From Planctomycetaceae bacterium (GTDB lineage Bacteria; Planctomycetota; Planctomycetia; Pirellulales; Pirellulaceae), in NCBI GenBank assembly GCA_024642205.1, contig JAHEBQ010000007.1:62001-126000 (forward strand): a stretch of 64,000 nt of DNA, read 5' to 3'. A program made the translations under genes and the position numbers. The notes below the pieces were generated by a model that was not told the origin of the DNA, did not search any database, and saw nothing but the letters and a program-made list of their open reading frames with translations. Of this stretch, positions 28,492 through 36,473 are shown in pieces. How positions within the stretch are numbered: the stretch's first letter is position 1; each line of letters starts with the position of its first letter.

Positions 28492-28920
28492 ATGATTTTG
28501 AAAGAGCTTTTTCGTGAGCAGCTGGAAACCTTTACTTTGACCAGGCACGCTCGGCTTCACGATGCGGCGGCGTTGATGCAGCGAGAAAAAATTGGATCCA
28601 TTGTGATCGTGGAGGACCAAAAAGTAATCGGCATTGTCACCGACAGGGATATCGGTTTGTGCCTCGCGCTGGGCGCAGCGACTCCGGATTCACTGGTTGG
28701 TGAAGTCATGTCAAAGTCGGTTGAGACAATCAACGAATCGATGAATCTGCTGGATGTGACGATGTTTTTTCGTACCGCCAGGGTGAAACGACTTCCGGTG
28801 GTCGATGATTATGATCGGTTGGTTGGAATTATCTCCATCGATGATGTAATGGCACTTCTGTCACGTGAGATGTTTGATACCTGCTCGGCACTGGAACCGA
28901 AAATCGGGCATATGATTTGA
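28492..28920 (+). CDS. CBS-domain protein
   Basis: A 142-residue protein with two CBS domains: the first around LHDAAALMQREKIGSIVIVEDQKVIGIVTDRDI and the second around VMSKSVETINESMNLLDVT to IISIDDVMALLS (described in parts). The TDRDI motif suggests ligand contact of the adenosyl type. It lacks the insert of the other two CBS proteins in the window, so it is not their close paralogue. The ATG at 28492 follows CAAGGGAGCAAGACA. A weak GG/GC-spaced sequence at 28444-28459 is not convincing as sigma-54 site. Confidence 0.87.
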   Translation: MILKELFREQLETFTLTRHARLHDAAALMQREKIGSIVIVEDQKVIGIVTDRDIGLCLALGAATPDSLVGEVMSKSVETINESMNLLDVTMFFRTARVKRLPVVDDYDRLVGIISIDDVMALLSREMFDTCSALEPKIGHMI

Positions 28921-29547
28921 TGCTTGTCGTGACGAAGACATGACTGGTTGTGATGGAGTCATCGGAGTATTTCTCGAAGCCAATCGGATTGACTTGCTGA
29001 CGGAATCACTGCTCTCCAACGAACCCAGAAAACACACTCATTCTTTTGAGGTTTCGGGTCGGTTCCATCGTGACCGTGGCGAATTGCCGCGGTGAATAGA
29101 ATTTGAGGGACGGTGAAAACAGATTTCGCATTTGACCCACCCATGACCGCCATGGTCAGGGCTTGCTGATCGTTGTAGCTGGTCTGGAGATCACCGCCCT
29201 GATCATAGCTTACAGAGGGTCATGTATTTCACTTGCTGAAACCTCCCTGGAGTCATTGTCTGATTTTGAGTCCCTTGTCAATTCGTTATCAAGGACCGGG
29301 AAATCCGGACTACAGCACGGACACGGAACTGTGCACCACCGTCCGGGTAAGATACGAACAGCTTCCGAAAATGGCGGTCATGCGACCCAGGACTTCCGTC
29401 AGAACAGGAAATTCTAACCGGACAAAGTGTGACTGAGCTGGCACGACACGGCTCACGAACCCATCGATTAAGAAAATTCATTTGCGGCCGGGTATCAACC
29501 AGACCGAAAGCGTCTTTTGCGAATGAATCAACTTAATCCAGCATTTC
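28921..29547. other. Long intergenic region, no gene seen
   Basis: More than 600 bases between the CBS gene and the stop of the convergent tandem-usp gene. Small frames exist on both strands but none has a binding site or recognisable fold. A TGGCACG at 29439 lacks a correctly spaced GC. Confidence 0.4.
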
Positions 29548-29578
29548 AAGTGCGAATGTTATTTTCACCGTCGCACTT
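29548..29578. terminator. 8-bp inverted repeat at usp stop
   Basis: AAGTGCGA (29548-29555) and TCGCACTT (29571-29578) are exact reverse complements around a 15-base loop, overlapping the stop codon of the minus-strand gene. No T-run, so it is only a possible terminator. Confidence 0.3.
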
Positions 29579-30521
29579 AGCTCGTTTCCGACTTTTCCTG
29601 GGTTTGAATGGGTTTGATTGGGGATTTAAATCCGAGGGGTTTGACCACCAGGAGTGAGCAGGGAAGGTTGTCCAGGACGGCTTCGACGGTGCTTCCCAAC
29701 AGCCGATGCAGTGGGTGGTTTTGAGAGGCGCTGGACATGACCACGACATCGACGGACTTTTTTCGGCAGACGTCGGGAATGACTTCGACGGGATCACCAT
29801 TTTCGACGATCACGTTTTCTCCGAAGGCCGAAAGTTCGTGGGTTTTCCGAAAATGATCAAAAATCCCGAGATACGCTTGCTCAGCTTCTTCGAGATAGGA
29901 ATTCACCGTTTCTTGACTGGTGTATTCGCGCATGAACTCGTCACCATAGAATTTCCAGCAATACAAGGCAGTCAGTTTGTCGGAAGTCTTGGCCAGCCGT
30001 CTGGCTTCGGCGAGGATTGCCTCGTTTTCCTTGTCATCGTGTTCGGCGTTGACGCATGCCAGGACCCGCGGATCAGAAATGGTTTCGTCGTCGACAAGGA
30101 GTAATGGACATGGGCAGACGCGCATCAGGTTACGCGCGGTCGTACCGAACGAGCTCAAATGCCGGCTTTTGTGTCCTTTCATGTATCGAATGACCAGGTT
30201 GGCGTTTTCTGCGACCGCCTTTCGAGCAATTTCTTCGGACGAATTGCCGAACAGGATTTCGGTTTTTACATCAACTTTCCACTGATCGAAGACCGCGGCG
30301 ACCTTTTGGAGGCGTTTCCGTTTGTCGGCGACCACGATCTCGAACAGGTCCTCGGCATTGCTGGTTAACCACTTGGAAGCCAGCGAGGGGCGCCGAACCG
30401 TATCGACGACCAGCACCGAAGCCGAATGCAATTGGGCCAGTTCTAGAGCGGTCTGTTCTGCTGCATGTGCGGCTTCGGAGCCATCTGTAACCAGTATGAT
30501 TTTTTCGTATCCGTTTTCCAT
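29577..30521 (-). CDS. Tandem universal stress protein (UspE-like)
   Basis: A 314-residue protein with two Usp domains, about 1-145 and 165-300. Domain 1 opens EKIILVTDGSEAAHAAEQ, and its C-terminal motif RYMKGHKSRHLSSFGTTARNL has only part of the ATP signature. Domain 2 ends in VVMSSASQNHPLHRLLGSTVEAVL, which keeps the final GS but lacks the first glycines. Nucleotide binding is therefore uncertain in both. Tandem Usps of the UspE type are known in many bacteria. ATG at 30521 is the first in frame and follows AAAGGGATGCC. It is divergent from the Usp-GspE fusion gene, with a candidate sigma-54 site at 30593. Confidence 0.88.
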   Translation of the reverse strand: MENGYEKIILVTDGSEAAHAAEQTALELAQLHSASVLVVDTVRRPSLASKWLTSNAEDLFEIVVADKRKRLQKVAAVFDQWKVDVKTEILFGNSSEEIARKAVAENANLVIRYMKGHKSRHLSSFGTTARNLMRVCPCPLLLVDDETISDPRVLACVNAEHDDKENEAILAEARRLAKTSDKLTALYCWKFYGDEFMREYTSQETVNSYLEEAEQAYLGIFDHFRKTHELSAFGENVIVENGDPVEVIPDVCRKKSVDVVVMSSASQNHPLHRLLGSTVEAVLDNLPCSLLVVKPLGFKSPIKPIQTQEKSETS

Positions 30522-30592
30522 GGCATCCCTTTACAAGTTCATTTTGTCGGCGATCCGCACTGAAATTTTCAATTGAGTCCAGCGGCCCACTT

Positions 30593-30608
30593 AGCATTTT
30601 CCATGCCT
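30593..30608 (-). promoter_or_regulatory. Candidate sigma-54 promoter, tandem usp gene
   Basis: Read on the minus strand: AGGCATGGAAAATGCT. GGCATG and the GG-N10-GC spacing are correct; the -12 half is ATGCT instead of TTGCA. It lies 71 bases upstream of the ATG at 30521. Confidence 0.45.
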
Positions 30609-30648
30609 ATTGTACGTGAGTCCGCTTGTCTCAACTACATGTGATTGC

Positions 30649-30670
30649 GGACATGTTCGTGCGGTTTGGC
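30649..30670. promoter_or_regulatory. Candidate activator element, copy 1
   Basis: A 22-base sequence sharing 19 bases with 32739-32760; the common core is CGTGCGGTTTGGC. It lies 132 bases upstream of the sigma-54 site at 30803. The heptamer GTTCGTG recurs exactly 22 bases downstream (30677-30683), two helical turns away. Both facts suggest an NtrC-type upstream activating site. Confidence 0.5.
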
Positions 30671-30802
30671 GCGCAAGTTCGTGAAATATCGCCCATCCAT
30701 ACTGATCTACGGAACCCCGAAGTGTTGTTGTAACGCGTCCTTTGCGCCTGTCGAATCCGGTGGCGCGGCAGTCGGCCAGCCGCATTTATTTCGTTTGAAT
30801 GT

Positions 30803-30818
30803 TGGCATGAAGATTGCG
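30803..30818 (+). promoter_or_regulatory. Sigma-54 promoter, Usp-GspE fusion
   Basis: TGGCATGAAGATTGCG is an exact TGGCAY-N5-TTGCR match, 45 bases upstream of the ATG at 30864. Confidence 0.8.
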
Positions 30819-30863
30819 AACGAGACGTGGTAGCTCAATGCAGTTTACAGGAATTAATACGCC

Positions 30864-32678
30864 ATGGCACTCTTAACACAAATCCTCGTTCCCACCGATT
30901 TCAGTCGAAATAGCGCCCAGGCCATCAACTACGCCTGCGATTTGGCGAAGCAGTCCAAAGCGAGGTTGCATTTGCTTCATGTGGTTGGACGGGATTTCGA
31001 CAAACGAGATCAGGTCAATCGATTGGAACGAATCGGGGCGATGGTTGATGCCCGTGCCGAGCTGTCGCTGGATACTGTCAAGCAAGTCATTGGCGGGCAG
31101 CCCGCGAACGTGATCGTTGAATATTCACAGGACAATGAAATCGATCTGGTGGTAATGGGAACTCACGGTCGTTCGGGATTGGCTCATCTGACGATGGGCA
31201 GCGTTGCCGAACACGTGCTGCGGGAAGCTCCCTGCCCGGTTTTGGTGCTCGGCCCCAGGGACGGTGAAACGGCGTCTCTGAGCCGCGCAGCGACAGTCCT
31301 GGAAGCTTCGATCAGCGAAGGAATTGACGAGAGCATGGAAGATGGACGATCGCGCATGCATCAACGGTTAGTGGGCGAATTACGAATTCCGGCCACGACC
31401 GCGATCCTCCTGTTTGATGAGTTGGAAGATCGACAGTGGTTGCGATATGAAAATGGAAAATGGCATGCGGACCAGTCAATCGATTTACGGAATGAATCCG
31501 AGGCCTTTGTGCCTGATTTTTCCGCCAGTTCGCCGGCCATCGAACTTGTCAAGCGCGCCAGGCGATTGAGCGCGACCGACGTTCATATCGATCCCACCGA
31601 CAACGAACAACACCTGGTGCGGTTAAGAATCGACGGCCAACTGAGCGAGTATTGTAAATTACACGGAGATGTCGCCCTGCACCTGGTAAACCAGTTGAAG
31701 ACGCTGGCGAATGTGGACATCGCAGATCCATTTCGACCCCAGGAAGCTAATCTGCGATTGCCAGAGGTTCTGGGAGACCTAGAGATTCGATTGACGACAG
31801 CCCCGGTTGCGGGCGGGCAGGCGGTCGCGCTTCGTCTGTTCGATCCTGAAAAGATCGGTCTTTCACTGGATGTGCTCGGATTTTCCGAGCACGCCCTGAT
31901 GTCCGTGGAGGAAGTCATGCACCGCAATGATGGCCTGGTGTTGGTCACCGGGCCTACGGGATCCGGAAAAACGACAACGGTGTATTCAATGTTGCAATCC
32001 GTAAGCGGTGAGCGACAAAATATCGTATCGATCGAAGACCCGGTTGAGTTTTCTGTCCCGTTTGTCCGCCAGATGACGGTTGATACAAAGCACGGGATCA
32101 CGTTGACAACAGGTCTCAAAACGATTTTGAGAATGGATCCCGACGTCGTTTTCGTGGGTGAGATCCGGGACCCGGAAACGGCCGCCATTGGCATGCAAGC
32201 GGCCAGCAGCGGCAAGTACATTTTCTCGACAATGCATACGCGCGATGTCGCTTCGACAATCACCGCGCTCCTCGACATGCACGTTGACAAACGGTCACTG
32301 GCAAGCAATCTGTCGGGTGTCATTAACCAGCGGATGGCGCGTCGGTTATGCACGCATTGCAAGAAAGCTTGTTCTCCAACGTCGGGGGAATCCGAAAAGT
32401 TTGCTGCATCGGGACTGGACGTCCCGGACCAGTTGTTCAAACCCATGGGGTGTAACAATTGCCGGGGGACAGGCTTTCATGGCCGAATCGGCATCTTTGA
32501 AGTTGGGAAAATTACGGAAGATCTTCGGCAAGCGATTTTCGAGGAACGCTCGGCACGCGATCTCCAGGAACTGTTGCGAACCAATGGTTCCGTCAAATTG
32601 GAATGCGATGCGTTGATGAAAGTGGCCTCGGGTTTGATTGGATTCAATGAAGCGATTGGGATTCGCTGGTTCGCTTGA
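30864..32678 (+). CDS. Usp-GspE/PilB fusion ATPase
   Basis: A 604-residue fusion. Residues 1-131 are a Usp domain with an intact ATP motif: Gly99-x-x-Gly102, nine residues, then Gly112-Ser113 (GTHGRSGLAHLTMGS). After a linker, about 165-604 is a type II secretion/type IV pilus ATPase: the N2-type segment SATDVHIDPTDN, Walker A GPTGSGKT (363-370), Asp box with SIEDPVEF, Walker B VVFVGEIRD (about 428-436), His box STMHTRD, and a tetracysteine zinc site (CTHC 496-499, CNNC 530-533). All catalytic parts look present. No secretion or pilus genes lie nearby, apart from a distant Flp pilin. The domain pairing suggests an ATPase gated by stress or nucleotide state; this is inference. Confidence 0.9.
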   Translation: MALLTQILVPTDFSRNSAQAINYACDLAKQSKARLHLLHVVGRDFDKRDQVNRLERIGAMVDARAELSLDTVKQVIGGQPANVIVEYSQDNEIDLVVMGTHGRSGLAHLTMGSVAEHVLREAPCPVLVLGPRDGETASLSRAATVLEASISEGIDESMEDGRSRMHQRLVGELRIPATTAILLFDELEDRQWLRYENGKWHADQSIDLRNESEAFVPDFSASSPAIELVKRARRLSATDVHIDPTDNEQHLVRLRIDGQLSEYCKLHGDVALHLVNQLKTLANVDIADPFRPQEANLRLPEVLGDLEIRLTTAPVAGGQAVALRLFDPEKIGLSLDVLGFSEHALMSVEEVMHRNDGLVLVTGPTGSGKTTTVYSMLQSVSGERQNIVSIEDPVEFSVPFVRQMTVDTKHGITLTTGLKTILRMDPDVVFVGEIRDPETAAIGMQAASSGKYIFSTMHTRDVASTITALLDMHVDKRSLASNLSGVINQRMARRLCTHCKKACSPTSGESEKFAASGLDVPDQLFKPMGCNNCRGTGFHGRIGIFEVGKITEDLRQAIFEERSARDLQELLRTNGSVKLECDALMKVASGLIGFNEAIGIRWFA

Positions 32679-32738
32679 GATGTCCAATGCCAGCACAAAC
32701 GGACAACTGGATTTCATAGGTTTTGCGCGCTACATGCC

Positions 32739-32760
32739 GGACTTGCCCGTGCGGTTTGGC
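32739..32760. promoter_or_regulatory. Candidate activator element, copy 2
   Basis: Identical to 30649-30670 at 19 of 22 positions, while flanking sequence is unrelated. It lies 76 bases upstream of the sigma-54 site at 32837, a normal distance for an enhancer-binding protein site. Confidence 0.5.
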
Positions 32761-32836
32761 CCATTGATGATGACAGCACACGGAGACTTCTCCCGTTGGA
32801 ACGTCAATTCTGCGTGATGGTTGTTTTCCACAAACT

Positions 32837-32852
32837 TGGCACATTGATTGCA
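32837..32852 (+). promoter_or_regulatory. Sigma-54 promoter, BON-hsp20 operon
   Basis: TGGCACATTGATTGCA is an exact consensus match, 41 bases upstream of the ATG at 32894. Confidence 0.83.
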
Positions 32853-32893
32853 ATTCATCGATCAAGAAGAACCAGTTGCTGGAGATCAGACAA

Positions 32894-33271
32894 ATGCCCA
32901 ACATCACAGACATTGCTATTTTGCCGATCGATCGACTTATCAAGCCAGGGATGGGAACCAGTAGATTGAGTGTTTCCAAAGCGATTGAAGAGCGTGCCAG
33001 GGCATTGCTTGAATCCCATCCGCATTTTCGAGGTCGAACAAGGTGGGTTCACTGCAAGTGCAGAAATCGCCGGCTCTGTTTGTCCGGCAAGGTGCCGTCA
33101 TATTATCTGAAACAGTTGGCCCAGGAAGCCGTCCGCGACATCGAGGGCGTTGATGCAATCATCAACCAAATCGTCGTTGGCAGTCCTGTCTGGCAAATAG
33201 ACAAGTCAATCCAGAATGATAAAGCTTCGTTACCGAGTTGGAAGACAACAGGCGGAATCAAGGCTCGCTAG
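32894..33271 (+). CDS. BON-domain protein
   Basis: A 125-residue protein with one BON-like domain, about residues 25-95: SKAIEERARALLESHPHF, then the strand RRLCLSGKVPSYYLKQLAQEAVRD and the closing GVDAIINQIVV. BON domains bind membranes or lipids, or support envelope integrity. Two Cys (CKC) precede the second strand. No signal peptide is visible. The ATG at 32894 follows TGGAGATCAGACAA. It is the first gene of a likely operon with hsp20, 56 bases downstream, under an exact sigma-54 promoter. Confidence 0.8.
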   Translation: MPNITDIAILPIDRLIKPGMGTSRLSVSKAIEERARALLESHPHFRGRTRWVHCKCRNRRLCLSGKVPSYYLKQLAQEAVRDIEGVDAIINQIVVGSPVWQIDKSIQNDKASLPSWKTTGGIKAR

Positions 33272-33327
33272 TAACGGGTTTTTTCTCCAATCAGAATTTC
33301 AGCCCATTTCAAGGAGAAGTAAAGAAG

Positions 33328-33795
33328 ATGAACAAGAACTCACTCACTACCCGACGTCCGAATGCTGTGACCCGTTCCCCGATGGGTCGACTTTTTCCAC
33401 GTGAAATGTTTGATGATCTGTTTGATCAGTTTTTGACCGAACGCGATGGTCCGATGGGAGAGATCGTGAGCGCCGCGATGGATGTTGCAGAGACCGACCA
33501 GACTTTCGAAGTGAAAATGGACTTGCCGGGCGTCTGTTCGGACGATGTCGATATTCAAATCGACAACAACACGTTGACGGTGCGGGGCCAACGCAGCGAA
33601 GAAAAGGAAGAAAAAGACGAAAAGAAGCAATTCCACCGCGTCGAAAGATACTCGGGTAGCTTTTCGCGTTCGGTTTTGCTTCCCAACGCGATCAACGAAG
33701 ACGAAACCGTCGCCGAATTTAAAGATGGCGTCTTGAAAATCACGATTCCGAAGTCGGATGAGGCAAAACCTCGAAAAATTGCGATCAAGAGTTAA
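33328..33795 (+). CDS. Small heat shock protein Hsp20
   Basis: A 155-residue alpha-crystallin-type chaperone. The crystallin domain runs from about 48 to 145, with DVAETDQTFEVKMDLPGV, the strands VDIQIDNNTLTVRGQRSEEKEEK, RVERYSGSFSRSVLLP, and the GVLKITIPK end motif. The N-terminal arm holds the MFDDLFDQFL amphipathic helix. The C-terminal IxI-type motif is weak (KIAIKS). It holds unfolded proteins without ATP. ATG at 33328 follows TTTCAAGGAGAAGTAAAGAAG, a strong site. No HrcA/CIRCE-type repeat precedes it; expression appears to depend on the BON gene promoter of sigma-54 type. Confidence 0.93.
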   Translation: MNKNSLTTRRPNAVTRSPMGRLFPREMFDDLFDQFLTERDGPMGEIVSAAMDVAETDQTFEVKMDLPGVCSDDVDIQIDNNTLTVRGQRSEEKEEKDEKKQFHRVERYSGSFSRSVLLPNAINEDETVAEFKDGVLKITIPKSDEAKPRKIAIKS

Positions 33796-33887
33796 GAACG
33801 TTCGCGTGGTGCCAGTTAATTGAAATGGCCCGCCAGCCAAAGCAGCATTCAAAGAGCTGTTCCGAGGACCCCGGCAGCCGTGTTCCG

Positions 33888-33909
33888 ATCTCTCCCAACC
33901 GGGAGAGAT
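33888..33909 (+). terminator. Hairpin after hsp20
   Basis: ATCTCTCCC (33888-33896) and GGGAGAGAT (33901-33909) form a perfect nine-pair stem with a four-base loop, followed only by TTGG. It lies 93 bases after the hsp20 stop and could end that transcript. Confidence 0.5.
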
Positions 33910-34067
33910 TTGGACCGGTTGTGTTCAAAAAATCGAATCAAGTCGGCTCAATCCTGGCTGCGTGAAACCCGAATTCAATCCAAATCGGGGCGTTGGCTTC
34001 CGTCCAGCGAATAGAACGATCTTGGATCTATCGAACAATTGGCATATGCTATCATCGGTGAATTTGG

Positions 34068-35231
34068 ATGGTATCAAGAAGTGGCCACTCCCTCCTGCAT
34101 TCGGTCCAACAACATTCGGAATTGCTCGTGCCTCGTGACTTTTCAGTCCTGATCGTTGAAGATGACGATGACGCTCGTCGCAATATGGAAGACATCCTGT
34201 CCCTGGATGGCTACGAAATCCAGTCAGAATCGCATTGTTTACCGGCGATCAATGCCGTTGAAAGCGATTCCTTTGACGCTGTCATCGTGGACTGGCGACT
34301 TCCAGATGAGAATGCCGACTCGCTGATTCCGATCATTATCAAGCATCAACCGAACGCGCCTGTCGTCGTTGTTACCGGGATGCGAGACTTTGACACGGCC
34401 GTTACGGCGCTACGGAGTGGAGCTTACGATTTCTTGCTCAAGCCGATCAACCCCGATGTGCTGAGATCCGTTTTGGGCCGAATCTTCGAGCGCAAGAAAC
34501 ACCTGGCCGCAATCGAAGTGGCGCAGGAAAAGCTCTTGATGAGCGAACGACTGGCAGCGATTGGTCAAATGGTCACTGGATTGGCACATGAGAGCCGAAA
34601 CGCGTTCCAGCGTTCTCACGCTTGCCTGGCGGAACTATCACTCGATCTGGAGGGAATGCCCGAAAGTCTGAAGCTGGTTCACAAGATACAGCATGCGTTG
34701 GATGATTTACATTCACTTCTGGAAGAAGTCCGCGACTATTCGGCTCCGATCATTCTTGAGCGGCGCAAATGCTGTTTCGAATCGCTGTTGCAAGAGACCT
34801 GGCAGCAGATCCTTGACGCCAGAAAAATCAGGCAGAGCGTAACGCTTGAGGTGGAAAAGGCCGACGATTTTCCGACTGATAGTTTTCTCGACTGCGACCG
34901 AATGCGGCAGGTTACTCGGAACCTGTTGGAAAACGCTTTGTTCGCTACTTCGGACTCCGGCACGATTCGAGTCGGATTGACGTTTCAACTTCGGCCGAAA
35001 CCGATAATTCGAATCGAAGTCTCCGACGAGGGTGAAGGAATCGCCGAAGAAGATCGGGAGGCCATATTTGCCCCCTTTTTTACCACGAAAACGAAAGGAA
35101 CCGGTTTGGGGTTGGCAATTTCGCGCCGCTATGTCTCAGCCCATCACGGCGTTTTGTTCGTCGACAGCAACCATGACCGCGGGGCAAAGTTTGTCGTCGA
35201 GCTGCCATATTGCAAAAGTGAGCGGGGGTGA
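34068..35231 (+). CDS. Receiver-histidine kinase hybrid
   Basis: A 387-residue soluble protein with the receiver first and the kinase second. The receiver (about 26-140) has Asp32-Asp33, phospho-acceptor Asp75 in VIVDWRLPD, and Lys125 in LKP. The kinase has His174 in GLAHESRNAF (the usual HEIRNPL is altered), an N-box NLLENAL (285-291), DEGEGIA (320-326) and GTGLGLAISR (344-353). No transmembrane or sensing domain exists, so it must receive its signal through the receiver or protein contacts. It precedes the usp-usp-ntrC operon and is the natural partner of the NtrC-type regulator. Start is uncertain: ATG at 34068 or GTG at 34128. Confidence 0.9.
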   Translation: MVSRSGHSLLHSVQQHSELLVPRDFSVLIVEDDDDARRNMEDILSLDGYEIQSESHCLPAINAVESDSFDAVIVDWRLPDENADSLIPIIIKHQPNAPVVVVTGMRDFDTAVTALRSGAYDFLLKPINPDVLRSVLGRIFERKKHLAAIEVAQEKLLMSERLAAIGQMVTGLAHESRNAFQRSHACLAELSLDLEGMPESLKLVHKIQHALDDLHSLLEEVRDYSAPIILERRKCCFESLLQETWQQILDARKIRQSVTLEVEKADDFPTDSFLDCDRMRQVTRNLLENALFATSDSGTIRVGLTFQLRPKPIIRIEVSDEGEGIAEEDREAIFAPFFTTKTKGTGLGLAISRRYVSAHHGVLFVDSNHDRGAKFVVELPYCKSERG

Positions 35232-35348
35232 GCGAATTCGCACGCTTATGGTTTGGATGGATTGCGAAGTGGTGATTGTCGACACGGCGGAAACTGGAAA
35301 ACGGAGGTCGCGAGCAGGCCGTTTCGAATCGAGCACGGCGGAATTTTT

Positions 35349-35368
35349 CGACAAAAGTCTGTTTGTCG
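35349..35368. repeat. Inverted repeat upstream of usp-usp-ntrC promoter
   Basis: CGACAAA (35349-35355) and TTTGTCG (35362-35368) are exact reverse complements with a six-base spacer. The element ends 51 bases upstream of the sigma-54 -24 box, a suitable place for an activator or autoregulatory site. Confidence 0.4.
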
Positions 35369-35419
35369 CGTGAAGTCGCAAGCACGGCATGAACGCCAAC
35401 CCGGTTCGACAGGTTCTGC

Positions 35420-35435
35420 TGGCACAGGTGTTGCA
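35420..35435 (+). promoter_or_regulatory. Sigma-54 promoter, usp-usp-ntrC operon
   Basis: TGGCACAGGTGTTGCA is an exact consensus match, 38 bases upstream of the ATG at 35474. Confidence 0.83.
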
Positions 35436-35473
35436 TAGGAGATGGCATTCGTTTTTTCTAACGGAGGCCGTCA

Positions 35474-35956
35474 ATGAAACTCAAAAAAATCTTGTGCCCT
35501 ATCGACTTTTCTGATTTCAGTCACGCCGCCAACGAATACGCGTCGCTCTTGGCCGAGTCGAGTGGTGCAGAAATCATTTACCTGCATGTTGCGCTTCCCG
35601 ATGTTACGTTCAGTTCGTATGCCTACGTCGACTTGCAAAAGGAAGCCGAACTGGATCAAAAGCGGCTTGAGGAAATACAGCCGACGATCGGCGGAATCAA
35701 GGCTTCACATGAAATCGAATTCGGATCACCATCGAACACGATCGCCGACTTCGCAGATGAACACGACGTCGACTTGATCGTGATGGGAACTCATGGTCGC
35801 ACGGGCTGGCGCCGCGTCACAATGGGCAGCGTTGCCGAAGCGGTTGTTCGCAACGCGAGTTGTCCCGTGCTTGCCATCAAATCAAAAACCCATTTCCGGC
35901 AAATGAGTGAAAATTCTGCTTGTCAGGTCGATGATGCAATTGAGAAAATCCCATGA
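35474..35956 (+). CDS. Universal stress protein
   Basis: A 160-residue ATP-binding-type Usp: first strand KKILCPIDFSDFSHAANEYA, and nucleotide motif GTHGRTGWRRVTMGSVAEAV with complete Gly-x-x-Gly-x9-Gly-Ser spacing. The closest relative in the window by motif is the Usp half of the Usp-GspE fusion. ATG at 35474 follows AACGGAGGCCGTCA. It overlaps the next usp gene by four bases (ATGA), so both are translated together, from the sigma-54 promoter at 35420. Confidence 0.93.
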   Translation: MKLKKILCPIDFSDFSHAANEYASLLAESSGAEIIYLHVALPDVTFSSYAYVDLQKEAELDQKRLEEIQPTIGGIKASHEIEFGSPSNTIADFADEHDVDLIVMGTHGRTGWRRVTMGSVAEAVVRNASCPVLAIKSKTHFRQMSENSACQVDDAIEKIP

Positions 35957-36414
35957 ACAACCAGCCCGTAATCTGTGCGATTGATGTGAACGACTATGAT
36001 CAGGATGTAATTGACCTCGCCGCCAGCTTTGCAAAACGGTTCGGTGTCGAGCTGAATCTGGTTCACGTGACTTTGTTTCCGGATCCTAAGAACGCTGCCT
36101 GGCCGGCGAGCCTTGGTTCTCCCGACGTCCTCATTCAGGACAGCTTACGACTTCGAAGCATCATGACGAATGTTCCGGGGGTCGAACTTCATCGGCACCA
36201 TCTTTCCGGGACGCCGTCAAAACAGGTGCTTGAGTTCATCGATCGTAACAAACCTCAGTTGTTGGTGTTGGGAACACATGGTCGCCGTGGACTTGCGCGA
36301 CTGCTCGGAAGCGCGGCGTCCAATATCCTGCGACACGCCACTTGCCCTGTGATGGTTCTGCGGCAACGGCAGAACAGCCAGGAATTTGCCGATTTGAAGT
36401 CCGAAGCAACATGA
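35953..36414 (+). CDS. Universal stress protein
   Basis: A 153-residue Usp starting inside the stop of the previous usp gene. The nucleotide motif is GTHGRRGLARLLGSAASNIL: both first glycines are present, but the distance to GS is eight residues rather than nine, so binding may be changed. First strand: NQPVICAIDVNDYDQDVIDLA. The pair could form a heterodimer, since Usp proteins dimerise and the genes are translationally coupled; this is inference. The sigma-54 activator gene follows 59 bases downstream. Confidence 0.9.
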   Translation: MNNQPVICAIDVNDYDQDVIDLAASFAKRFGVELNLVHVTLFPDPKNAAWPASLGSPDVLIQDSLRLRSIMTNVPGVELHRHHLSGTPSKQVLEFIDRNKPQLLVLGTHGRRGLARLLGSAASNILRHATCPVMVLRQRQNSQEFADLKSEAT

Positions 36415-36473
36415 TGACGTGCCTTGAAGGCTTGTAATGAACAAAATAAGTGATCAAACTCGAAGGGTAGAAC

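Noticed and set aside
29439..29453. TGGCACG resembling a sigma-54 -24 box
   Set aside because: The nearest GC is nine bases after GG, not ten, and no supported gene follows on this strand.
31583..32458. Minus-strand open frame of 291 codons inside the Usp-GspE gene
   Set aside because: Antisense to conserved Walker and His-box motifs, Ser/Arg-rich, no start signal.
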